Under the pieces are notes generated by a model. The model worked only from the letters and a program-made list of their open reading frames with translations. It was not told where the DNA came from and did not search any database. The position numbers were made by a program, and so were the translations under genes. 10,775 bases of DNA from an uncultured Oscillospiraceae bacterium (GTDB lineage Bacteria > Bacillota > Clostridia > Oscillospirales > Oscillospiraceae), in NCBI GenBank assembly GCA_934675115.1, contig CAKUPH010000072.1:1-10775 (forward strand). The letters run 5' to 3'. Shown one piece after another: positions 1-5,873 of this stretch (position 1 is its first letter; each line of letters opens with the position of its first letter).

Positions 1-342
1 GTTTTACCGAAGTAGTCGGTAATTCTTCTGCGGCACAGCAATAGCAAGGCTGTGCCAGACCATCTAAGGGGTACACAGGGGATTATCCCCTGTGCGTGCT
101 TTTGGTGACTTTTCGCACGAGCGAAAAGTTACCCCAGCGGAGCGTCCGCAGAGGACGCTCATAGGCCCTCGCCGGACTTCCGGCGAATACGAAAAAGGAA
201 TTCAGGGCCTTCGCCCCTAAACAATTCTTTGCCTACTTTCTGTTCACACAGAAAGTAGGTCGCCCTGGGGGCGAAACCCCCGCCCTTGCCGGAGCTTCCG
301 GCAAATCTGAAAAAGCGAATCTGCAAAGCCGCACGGCTTTGC
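1..342. repeat. Dense array of about ten consecutive inverted repeats, no gene
   Basis: This stretch has no credible coding region. It holds back-to-back inverted repeats with short loops: 4-10/16-22, 32-39/49-56, 74-82/86-94, 104-116/121-133 (one G-T pair), 140-147/153-160, 170-175/180-185, 232-243/248-259 (12 bp, 4-base loop), 261-265/269-273, 286-293/297-304 and 323-330/335-342. A weaker bulged one lies at 194-202/223-230. All others are perfect as read. The stems differ in sequence, so this is not a simple tandem repeat or a CRISPR array, although two sub-units (165-203 and 282-322) are related. The last hairpin ends three bases before the Shine-Dalgarno run of the response regulator. No good sigma-A promoter is visible. 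It could be a dispersed non-coding repeat element or a long structured leader RNA; the sequence alone does not decide. Confidence 0.75.
165..322. repeat. Two degenerate direct-repeat units within the hairpin array
   Basis: Unit A (165-203) and unit B (282-322) align over about 40 bases with two single-base gaps and a few substitutions. Both read GCCCT, then GCCGGA and CTTCCGGC forming a small palindrome, then AAT, GAAAAAG and GAAT. They are about 117 bases apart and each is followed by another hairpin. This suggests the region grew by duplication of a hairpin-plus-tail module or carries two copies of one repeat family. Confidence 0.6.
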
Positions 343-345
343 GAA

Positions 346-352
346 AAGGAGG
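346..352 (+). promoter_or_regulatory. Ribosome-binding site of the response regulator
   Basis: AAGGAGG lies six bases before the ATG at 359 and directly follows the last hairpin of the upstream array (ends 342). A stem this close could influence ribosome access. Confidence 0.8.
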
Positions 353-358
353 ACTTCC

Positions 359-1015
359 ATGTCACTGAAAATCGCTCTGGTGGAGGACGATCCCTCCATC
401 CGCGCCATGCTGGAATACTATTTCAAATCCATGGGCAACGAGGTGTTCGCCTATGAGAGCGGCGAGGACTTCTTTGCCGCGAAGCCCCAGTGCGGCCTCG
501 CCCTGCTGGACGTGATGCTGCCCGGCATGGACGGGCTGGAGATCGTCCGGCGGCTCCGGGCCGCGCCGGAGACGGCCCACCTGCCCATCATCATGCTCAC
601 CGCCCGCCAGACGGAGATGGACAAGGTCACCGGGCTGGACGCCGGGGCGGACGACTACATCACCAAGCCCTTCGGTGTCATGGAGCTTCAGGCCCGGGTC
701 AACGCCGTCCTCCGCCGGACGGGGCAGGCGGACCCGGTGCTGCGCTACCGGGATCTGGTCATCGACACCGCCGGGCGGACGGTGACGCGGAACGGCGAAA
801 ACATTCCCCTGACCTTCAAGGAATTTGAACTGCTGCGGCTGCTGGTGGCTCGTCAGGGCACCGTCCTCACCCGGGATGAGATCCTGTCCGCCGTCTGGGA
901 CTACAACTTCGTGGGCGAGACCCGCACCGTGGACATGCATATCAAGGCCCTGCGGCAGAAGCTGGGCGACGGCTACATCACCACCGTGCGCTCCGTGGGC
1001 TACAAGATGGAGTGA
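359..1015 (+). CDS. OmpR/PhoB-family response regulator
   Basis: A 218-residue cytoplasmic transcription factor of a two-component system. The N-terminal receiver domain (about residues 3-117) shows the acidic pocket E9-D10-D11, the phospho-acceptor D51 in the motif LLDVMLPGMDG, the switch threonine T81 and the conserved lysine K103 in TKPF. The C-terminal winged-helix DNA-binding domain (about 125-218) carries the typical LTFKEFELL and RTVDMHIKALRQKLG stretches and ends in TVRSVGYKME, as PhoB/OmpR proteins do. Length is normal for the family. The ATG at 359 is supported by a strong ribosome-binding site. The sensor kinase gene starts five bases after the stop, so the two form an operon and a cognate pair. 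The kinase looks PhoR-like, so a phosphate-type or cell-envelope role is possible, but no target genes are in view to confirm it. Confidence 0.95.
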   Translation: MSLKIALVEDDPSIRAMLEYYFKSMGNEVFAYESGEDFFAAKPQCGLALLDVMLPGMDGLEIVRRLRAAPETAHLPIIMLTARQTEMDKVTGLDAGADDYITKPFGVMELQARVNAVLRRTGQADPVLRYRDLVIDTAGRTVTRNGENIPLTFKEFELLRLLVARQGTVLTRDEILSAVWDYNFVGETRTVDMHIKALRQKLGDGYITTVRSVGYKME

Positions 1016-1020
1016 TACAT

Positions 1021-2283
1021 ATGAGAAAAAAACTGACTGCGTCCATCTTCCTGATCGCCGCGCTGGCGGTGATCATCTCCTCCGTGGTGGGCATCTGGGC
1101 CTTCCGGCGGCGGGAACTGTCCGCCGCGCGGCAGACGCTGACCGAACTGCTGGCCCTCATGGACGCGGAGGACGAGGAGACGGACACCGCGGCCCTGCTG
1201 GCGCAGTTCTCCAAGGCCGCGCCGGGTAAGCGGCTCACCGTCGTTGCGGCGGACGGCACCGTGCTGGGCGACACCGCAGGAGCCGGGGACGACCACTCCG
1301 ACCGCCCGGAGGTGGAGCAGGCCCTCGCCAATGGCTCCGGCGAGGACGTGCGCCGCTCCGCCACCACCGGGGAGACGCTGCTGTACGTGGCCCGGACCTT
1401 TACCGATGGCCGGGTGGGCCGTGCGGCCATGACCCTTTCCTCCATCAATGGATTGGTGGCTCAGGCGTCGGCGGGACTGGTGCTGGCCGCCGCGGCGGCG
1501 CTTGTTTTGGCGCTGGTACTGGCCCGGAAGCTGGCCGTCACCACCGCGAAGCCGGTGGAGGAGGCGGAGGTAGCCGTCCGTCAGGTGGACGAGACGCTGC
1601 AGAATGCCCGCAGCGAGTTCACCGCCAACGTCACCCATGAGCTGAAAACCCCCCTGACCTCCATCAAGGGCTTTACCGACATGATGGCCTCCGGCATGGT
1701 AAAGGACCCGGAGGATCAGAAGCGGTTCCTCGCTATGATCTCGGTGGAGGTGGACCGGCTGACCAAGCTGGTGGACGATATTTTACAGGTCTCGGAGCTG
1801 GAGACGGTGGCCGGGGCCCTGCCCGGCGAGCAGTGCGACCTGATGACCGTAATCCGGGACGTGGAGAAGTTCCTCGAGCCGGTGGCGGACAAGGCGGGGA
1901 TTACCCTGACCGTCTCCGGCGAAAAGACGGAGGGCGCCATCGGCGCGGATCGCTTCCGTGAGGTAGCGCTGAACCTGATGGAAAACGCCGTGAAGTACAA
2001 CAAGCCCGGCGGCCGGGTATCCGTCACGCTGGGGACGGAGGACGGCCGGGCGGTGTTCACCGTGGCGGACACCGGCATCGGCATCCCGCCCGAGAGTCAG
2101 AGCCGGGTGTTCGAGCGGTTCTATCGGGTGGACAAGGGCCGCAGCCGGGCCGCGGGCGGCACGGGGCTGGGCCTTGCCATCGTCAAGCACATCGTGGCCC
2201 TGTACGGCGGCGAGATCAAGCTGGCCAGCGTGGTGGGCTCCGGCACCACCATGACGGTGTATCTCCCGCTGGCGGGAAAGTAA
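1021..2283 (+). CDS. PhoR-like membrane sensor histidine kinase
   Basis: A 420-residue sensor kinase. I choose the ATG at 1021 over an in-frame GTG at 1012, because GGAG at 1009-1012, inside the last codons of the response regulator, is spaced eight bases before this ATG. Transmembrane segment 1 is at about residues 5-27. An extracytoplasmic sensor region follows (about 30-145), with features like those of PhoR sensors (VVAADGTVLGD, DRPEVEQAL, LLYVARTF). Transmembrane segment 2 is at about 147-168. The dimerisation box has the phospho-accepting H206 in FTANVTHELKTPL. The ATPase domain has the N box around N318/N322, the G1 box DTGIGIP at 350-356 and the G2 box GGTGLGLA at 379-386. No PAS domain is obvious between membrane and catalytic core. 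It should phosphorylate the upstream regulator at D51. The external signal cannot be read from sequence. Confidence 0.93.
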   Translation: MRKKLTASIFLIAALAVIISSVVGIWAFRRRELSAARQTLTELLALMDAEDEETDTAALLAQFSKAAPGKRLTVVAADGTVLGDTAGAGDDHSDRPEVEQALANGSGEDVRRSATTGETLLYVARTFTDGRVGRAAMTLSSINGLVAQASAGLVLAAAAALVLALVLARKLAVTTAKPVEEAEVAVRQVDETLQNARSEFTANVTHELKTPLTSIKGFTDMMASGMVKDPEDQKRFLAMISVEVDRLTKLVDDILQVSELETVAGALPGEQCDLMTVIRDVEKFLEPVADKAGITLTVSGEKTEGAIGADRFREVALNLMENAVKYNKPGGRVSVTLGTEDGRAVFTVADTGIGIPPESQSRVFERFYRVDKGRSRAAGGTGLGLAIVKHIVALYGGEIKLASVVGSGTTMTVYLPLAGK

Positions 2284-2299
2284 GCGAATATGAAAAAAT

Positions 2300-2332
2300 G
2301 CCCCGTTTCCACGCGGAAACGGGGCGTTTTTT
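2300..2332. terminator. Bidirectional rho-independent terminator
   Basis: A perfect 11-bp stem (2300-2310 with 2315-2325, loop ACGC) is followed by six T on the plus strand (2327-2332). It is preceded by a run of A at 2293-2298, which reads as T on the minus strand. It sits between the convergent kinase and butyrate kinase genes and can stop transcripts from both sides. Confidence 0.92.
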
Positions 2333-2344
2333 GTCGTTGGGAGC

Positions 2345-3451
2345 TTACGGCTTCAGGTAGTCGAATCCCTGGAACACGTTCACGCCGGTGTAGGTCTTGA
2401 TGGGCTCCTCGCCGCGGAGGGCACGGAGTGCGCCGGCGGCCAGCGCCTCCATCTCGAACTCGCCGGGGTAGGCGCGGATGGGGGCGATCTTGCCGCACAT
2501 GGCGGTCAGCCCGTTCACCACCCGCTTGTCATGGACGATGCCGCCGCCCAGCAGGATGGCATCCACGTCGAAGTGGAGCACTGCAGCCATGGCGCCGATC
2601 TCCTTGCCGATCTGATAGATGAAGGCATTGTACACCAGCTCGGCGTACTTGTTGCCGTCGTCGATCATGGCGGTGACGTCGGTGGCCTCGGAGGTGCCCA
2701 GCAGGTCAACGAAGCCGCCGGACTTGTTCAGCCGGTCGTACATCTCGTCCCGGGTCCACTTGCCGGAGTAGCACAGATCCATGAACGGGATGGTGGGCAG
2801 AGCACCCGCCCGGGTGGGGGTGATGGGGCCTTCGCCCATGATGATGGAGTTGGAGTCCACCGCCTTGCCCTTCCGGTGGGCGGTGACGGACACGCCGCCG
2901 CCGATGTGGGCCACGACGAAGTTGCAGTCCTCATACTTTCTGCCCATCTCGGCGGCCGCGCGGATGGCAGTCTCCTTCTGGTTGAGCATATGGACGTTGC
3001 TGGTGCGGTACACGTCGTGAAGGCCGGTGACCCGGGCCACATCCTGGAACTCGTCGGTATCGGGCGGGTTCAGGAGCAGGGCCTTGCCGCCGAACTCCTC
3101 GGCAAAGGACTGGGCCAGCTTGCCGCCCAGAATGGCGGGGTGGATGGTGTAGCCGGAGAAGCAGTCCTCCACCACCTTATCGGTGACGGCGTACACGCCG
3201 CCCTCGCAGGGCTGGAGACCGCCGCAGCGGGCCACGAAGCAGTCCACGCCCTCCAGCGTGGCGCCCTCCTTGGCCACAGCGGCCAGAATGGTGTCGCGGC
3301 GGTAGGCGAACTGATCGGCGATCTTGGGATACTTGGCCAGTTCATCGGCAGTGTGGATGGCCTTGGTGATGAAAACCGGCTTGTCATCCTCGAACATGGC
3401 CAGCTTGGTGGACGTGGAGCCGGGGTTCAGGGCAAAAATTTTATAGCTCAT
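2345..3451 (-). CDS. buk: Butyrate kinase paralogue 1 (promoter-distal)
   Basis: A 368-residue cytoplasmic kinase of the acetate/butyrate kinase (ASKHA) superfamily. The known family reaction is butyryl phosphate plus ADP to butyrate plus ATP. Seen here are the family hallmark NPGSTSTK at 9-16, HMLNQKETAIR from 154, the phosphate-binding glycine-rich loop HIGGGVSVTAH from 182, and a second nucleotide loop GGGIVHDK at about 302-309. The start is fixed by AAGGAGG (3460-3466), eight bases upstream. It lies 69 bases downstream of a second copy and ends in a shared terminator, so it is probably the second gene of a two-gene operon. The two proteins align without gaps at about 60% identity by hand count. 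Around R75 this copy reads VARCGGL where the other copy reads VGRGGGL. The substrate may therefore not be butyrate; other short or branched acyl phosphates are possible. Confidence 0.9.
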   Translation of the reverse strand: MSYKIFALNPGSTSTKLAMFEDDKPVFITKAIHTADELAKYPKIADQFAYRRDTILAAVAKEGATLEGVDCFVARCGGLQPCEGGVYAVTDKVVEDCFSGYTIHPAILGGKLAQSFAEEFGGKALLLNPPDTDEFQDVARVTGLHDVYRTSNVHMLNQKETAIRAAAEMGRKYEDCNFVVAHIGGGVSVTAHRKGKAVDSNSIIMGEGPITPTRAGALPTIPFMDLCYSGKWTRDEMYDRLNKSGGFVDLLGTSEATDVTAMIDDGNKYAELVYNAFIYQIGKEIGAMAAVLHFDVDAILLGGGIVHDKRVVNGLTAMCGKIAPIRAYPGEFEMEALAAGALRALRGEEPIKTYTGVNVFQGFDYLKP

Positions 3452-3459
3452 GGGAAACG

Positions 3460-3466
3460 CCTCCTT
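3460..3466 (-). promoter_or_regulatory. Ribosome-binding site of butyrate kinase 1
   Basis: The minus strand reads AAGGAGG eight bases before the ATG at 3451. The rest of the 69-base gap to the upstream kinase gene contains no clear terminator or strong promoter, which supports co-transcription. Confidence 0.8.
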
Positions 3467-3520
3467 AAATGTTATGAATATGGAATATGAACGCGTTTTT
3501 GCCGGGGGCAGAAACGAGAC

Positions 3521-4627
3521 TCAGTTCTTCAGATAGTCAAAGTTGGTGAAGACCTTCTCGCCGGTGTAGACCTGAGGCTGCTCCTCGCCGGCCAGAACGC
3601 GGCAGCCGCCGGCAGCCAGCGCTTCCATCTCGAACTCGCCCGCGCGAACCTCGATGGGGGCGATCCAGCCCACCTGCTCGGTGAGGTTGGCCACCAGAGC
3701 CTTATCGTGGGAGATACCGCCGGTGAGGATGATGGCGTCCACCTTGCCCTTGAGAGCCACGGCCATGGAACCCACTTCCTTGGCAATCTGGTACTGGAAG
3801 GCATCATAGATGAGCTTGGCGTACTTGTCGCCCTTGGCGATCATCCCGTTGACCTCGATGGCGTCGGAGGTGCCCAGATGATCCACGAAGCCGCCGGACT
3901 TGGTCAGGCGCTTGTACATCTCGTCCCGGGTCCACTTGCCGGAGTAGCACAGGTTCATGACCTCCACGGCGGGCAGAGCGCCGGAACGGGTGGGAGCCAT
4001 GGGGCCCTCGCCGTTGAGGATGCCGTTGGAGTCGATCATCCTGCCGTGGCAGTGGGCGGTGACGGACACGCCGCCGCCGATGTGGCAGACGATGAAGTTG
4101 GCCTCTTCATAGGTCTTGCCCAGATCCCGGGCCACGCGGATGGCGGTCTCCTTCTGGTTCAGGGCGTGGATGGACGCGGTGCGGAACACGTCGTGGAGTC
4201 CGGTGACCCGGGCCACATCCTGCAGCTCGTCGGTGTCGGGGGCGTTGACGATAAAGGCGCGCTTGCCGTACTGGTCTGCGAACTTCTGGGCGATCTGGCT
4301 GCCCAAAGAGGCGGGATGGTTGCCGCCGCCGCGCTTGGCGTGCTCCAGCATCTTGGCGTTGACCTCATAGGTGCCGCCGGGGCAGGAGTTCAGACCGCCG
4401 CCGCGGCCCACAAAGGCGTCGCAGCTGCCCAGATCCACGCCCTGCTCGGCGCAGACCTTCAGGATGGTCTCAACACGGTAGTCCAGCTGGTCGGCCACGG
4501 TGGCGTACTTCGCAAGGTCGGAAGCCTCGTGGACGACGTTCTTCTTAAAGACCTCTTTGTCGCCTTCAAACACGGCGATCTTGGTGGAGGTGGAACCGGG
4601 GTTGATCGCAAGGATTTTGTAAGCCAT
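3521..4627 (-). CDS. buk: Butyrate kinase paralogue 2 (promoter-proximal)
   Basis: A 368-residue butyrate kinase family protein, first gene of the two-kinase operon. I set the start at the ATG at 4627, giving MAYKILAINPG. An upstream in-frame TTG at 4645 would overlap the ribosome-binding site GGAGGAG (4637-4643), which is spaced nine bases from the chosen ATG. Visible motifs are NPGSTSTK at 9-16, VGRGGGL at 73-79 with the presumed substrate-binding R75, HALNQKETAIR from H154, HIGGGVSVTAH from 182 and TGGISHDK at about 302-309. The VGRGG motif is closer to the classical clostridial butyrate kinase than that of the neighbour. This is therefore the better candidate for the housekeeping, ATP-forming last step of butyrate production. 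No phosphotransbutyrylase (ptb) gene lies in the window, so the partner enzyme must be elsewhere. Confidence 0.92.
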   Translation of the reverse strand: MAYKILAINPGSTSTKIAVFEGDKEVFKKNVVHEASDLAKYATVADQLDYRVETILKVCAEQGVDLGSCDAFVGRGGGLNSCPGGTYEVNAKMLEHAKRGGGNHPASLGSQIAQKFADQYGKRAFIVNAPDTDELQDVARVTGLHDVFRTASIHALNQKETAIRVARDLGKTYEEANFIVCHIGGGVSVTAHCHGRMIDSNGILNGEGPMAPTRSGALPAVEVMNLCYSGKWTRDEMYKRLTKSGGFVDHLGTSDAIEVNGMIAKGDKYAKLIYDAFQYQIAKEVGSMAVALKGKVDAIILTGGISHDKALVANLTEQVGWIAPIEVRAGEFEMEALAAGGCRVLAGEEQPQVYTGEKVFTNFDYLKN

Positions 4628-4636
4628 AGTAGATTG

Positions 4637-4643
4637 CTCCTCC
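4637..4643 (-). promoter_or_regulatory. Ribosome-binding site deciding the start of butyrate kinase 2
   Basis: The minus strand reads GGAGGAG nine bases before the ATG at 4627. It excludes the longer reading from the TTG at 4645. Confidence 0.85.
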
Positions 4644-4652
4644 AAAAAACAG

Positions 4653-4671
4653 TATATCTTTTGCAGATATA
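4653..4671. promoter_or_regulatory. Operator-like palindrome at the butyrate kinase transcription start
   Basis: A perfect 7-bp inverted repeat, TATATCT-N5-AGATATA, lies between the -10 box and the ribosome-binding site of butyrate kinase 2. The predicted transcript start (about 4668) falls inside it. Its position and AT-rich dyad suit a repressor operator. It could also form a weak hairpin at the very 5' end of the mRNA. The regulator is unknown. Confidence 0.45.
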
Positions 4672-4674
4672 TTT

Positions 4675-4703
4675 ATTTTAGCATGAAAGAAATCCGGTGA
4701 CAA
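4675..4703 (-). promoter_or_regulatory. Sigma-A promoter of the butyrate kinase operon
   Basis: Minus-strand -35 TTGTCA (4698-4703), 17-base spacer, -10 TAAAAT (4675-4680). Each box matches the consensus at five of six positions, and a TGC directly before the -10 gives an extended -10. The predicted start near 4668 leaves a leader of about 40 bases. Confidence 0.8.
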
Positions 4704-4756
4704 GAGCGTGAAATTTGTCAATGTGTATGAAAAGTTAGTTAGCCGGCAAAAAAGTA

Positions 4757-4785
4757 TTTACATTATCAATCTACCATGCTATCAT
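4757..4785 (+). promoter_or_regulatory. Sigma-A promoter of the amino-acid ABC transporter operon
   Basis: -35 TTTACA (4757-4762), 17-base spacer, -10 TATCAT (4780-4785). Both boxes match at five of six positions, with a TGC extended -10. CATGCTA is directly repeated (4775-4781 and 4783-4789) across the -10. The same CATGCTAA occurs in the divergent kinase promoter. Confidence 0.78.
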
Positions 4786-4827
4786 GCTAAAGTAAATAGA
4801 AAGCGGGCCGGGCAGATCCGGTCTCAG

Positions 4828-4849
4828 CCGCGGGCGGAGAGGCCCGCGG
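4828..4849 (+). other. Hairpin just before the binding-protein ribosome-binding site
   Basis: A perfect 8-bp GC stem (CCGCGGGC at 4828-4835 with GCCCGCGG at 4842-4849, loop GGAGAG) ends two bases before AAGGAGG (4852-4858). No T-run follows, so it is not a terminator. It may stabilise the 5' end of the mRNA or tune translation. Confidence 0.5.
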
Positions 4850-4867
4850 ATAAGGAGGAACTACAGA

Positions 4868-5758
4868 ATGAAAAAGATCCTTGCAATGCTGCTGGCGCTG
4901 AGTATGGCGCTGGCCCTGTGCGCCTGCGGCGCGAAAGACAACAGCGCGGACGTGGGCGGAAGTGCCCAGCCCTCCGCCAGCCAGCCCTCTGACGGCCAGA
5001 GCGCCGAGCCCTCCGACAACGGCGGCAGCGACAGCGACACCGCCTACGTCCAGAACAAGGGCACCCTCGTGGTGGGCGTGACCTACTTCGACCCCATGGA
5101 CTACAAGGCCGAGGGCAGCGACGAGTGGATCGGCTTTGACGCCGACCTCGCCAAGGCCTTTGCCGAGAGCCTGGGCGTCACTGCCGAGTTCGTGGAGATC
5201 ACCTGGGACTACAAGGTGGAGGAGCTGGAGTCCAGCGCCATCGACTGCGTCTGGAACGGCATGACCCTCACCGACGAGGTCAAGTCCGCCATGGGCACCT
5301 CCAACGCCTACTGCACCAACTACCAGGTGCTGGTCTACCCTGCGGAGAAGGCCGCCGGGTTCGAGGGCCTCACCTCTCTGGAGGGCCTGAACGTGGCCGT
5401 GGAGTCCGGCTCCGCCGGTGAGGATGCCGCCGAGGCCCTCGGCGCGGCCACCGTCCCCGTTCAGTCTCAGGCCAGCGCCCTCATGGAGGTGTCCGCCGGT
5501 ACCTCCGACTGCGCCGTCATCGACGTGCTCATGGCCGCCGCCATGACCGGCGAGGGCACCAGCTACAACGACCTCGCCTTCAGCGTCAACCTTAACGACG
5601 CGCAGGGCCTTGACTCCGAGGAGTACGGCGTGGGCTTCCGCAAGGGCTCCGACCTCGTGGCCGCCTTCAACCAGTTCTGGGCCGACAAGGTGGCCGACGG
5701 CACCGTGGAGCAGATCGCCGAGACCTACGGCCTGCAGGACGCCGTCATCCTGAACTGA
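4868..5758 (+). CDS. Amino-acid ABC transporter substrate-binding lipoprotein
   Basis: A 296-residue solute-binding protein of the polar amino-acid family (SBP_bac_3 type). A lipoprotein signal peptide occupies residues 1-19 with the lipobox LCAC, so C20 would be lipidated and the protein anchored outside the membrane. A low-complexity Ser/Pro/Asp/Gly/Gln linker (about 21-58) precedes the binding domain, which starts around KGTLVVGV and includes GFDADLAKAFAESLGV and IDCVWNGMTLTDE. In classical members (HisJ, GlnH) the segment TDxR supplies the arginine that holds the ligand alpha-carboxylate. Here it reads LTDEVKSAM, with valine at that position, so ligand recognition may differ; the exact substrate cannot be named. 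The start is supported by AAGGAGG nine bases upstream. Permease and ATPase genes follow in the same orientation. Confidence 0.93.
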   Translation: MKKILAMLLALSMALALCACGAKDNSADVGGSAQPSASQPSDGQSAEPSDNGGSDSDTAYVQNKGTLVVGVTYFDPMDYKAEGSDEWIGFDADLAKAFAESLGVTAEFVEITWDYKVEELESSAIDCVWNGMTLTDEVKSAMGTSNAYCTNYQVLVYPAEKAAGFEGLTSLEGLNVAVESGSAGEDAAEALGAATVPVQSQASALMEVSAGTSDCAVIDVLMAAAMTGEGTSYNDLAFSVNLNDAQGLDSEEYGVGFRKGSDLVAAFNQFWADKVADGTVEQIAETYGLQDAVILN

Positions 5759-5795
5759 CCTCACCAACTGAGGGTCACCGCACACAATATTAACT

Positions 5796-5844
5796 TCAAA
5801 GGCAGAGAGCGCGTGAGCCGCCCTCTGCCTTTGAGCGGCTTTTT
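5796..5844 (+). terminator. Intercistronic hairpin, possible partial terminator or attenuator
   Basis: A perfect 12-bp stem (5796-5807 with 5823-5834) lies between the binding-protein and permease genes. A second, competing 6-bp stem, AGCCGC (5816-5821) with GCGGCT (5835-5840), runs into TTTTT (5840-5844). A 12-bp helix with no linker makes simultaneous formation unlikely, so the two look alternative. Likely effects are partial termination or protection of the upstream message, giving more binding protein than permease, as is common in such operons. Confidence 0.55.
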
Positions 5845-5873
5845 CAAAAATACGGAACAGAGAGGGTAACGCA

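Noticed and set aside
1..342. CRISPR array
   Set aside because: The hairpins have different sequences and there are no regular identical repeats with unique spacers.
159..365. Minus-strand 68-residue open frame in the hairpin array
   Set aside because: It runs through seven hairpins, overlaps the start of the response regulator, and shows no domain or clear ribosome-binding site. More likely a by-product of the repeat sequence.
2531..3490. Long plus-strand open frame opposite butyrate kinase 1
   Set aside because: Its Gly/Val/His/Leu-rich composition is typical of the complement of a GC-rich gene, and the minus-strand frame is an intact recognised enzyme.
3707..4681. Long plus-strand open frame opposite butyrate kinase 2
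   Set aside because: Same low-complexity antisense character; the minus-strand kinase has all family motifs and a proper start.
4792..4867. T-box or riboswitch in the leader of the amino-acid transporter
   Set aside because: The leader is only about 75 bases long and lacks the T-box consensus and a terminator. Only a single GC hairpin is evident.
5796..5840. H-type RNA pseudoknot
   Set aside because: The pairing topology fits, but with no bases linking the 12-bp stem to the second stem it could not span the helix. Alternative structures are more likely.
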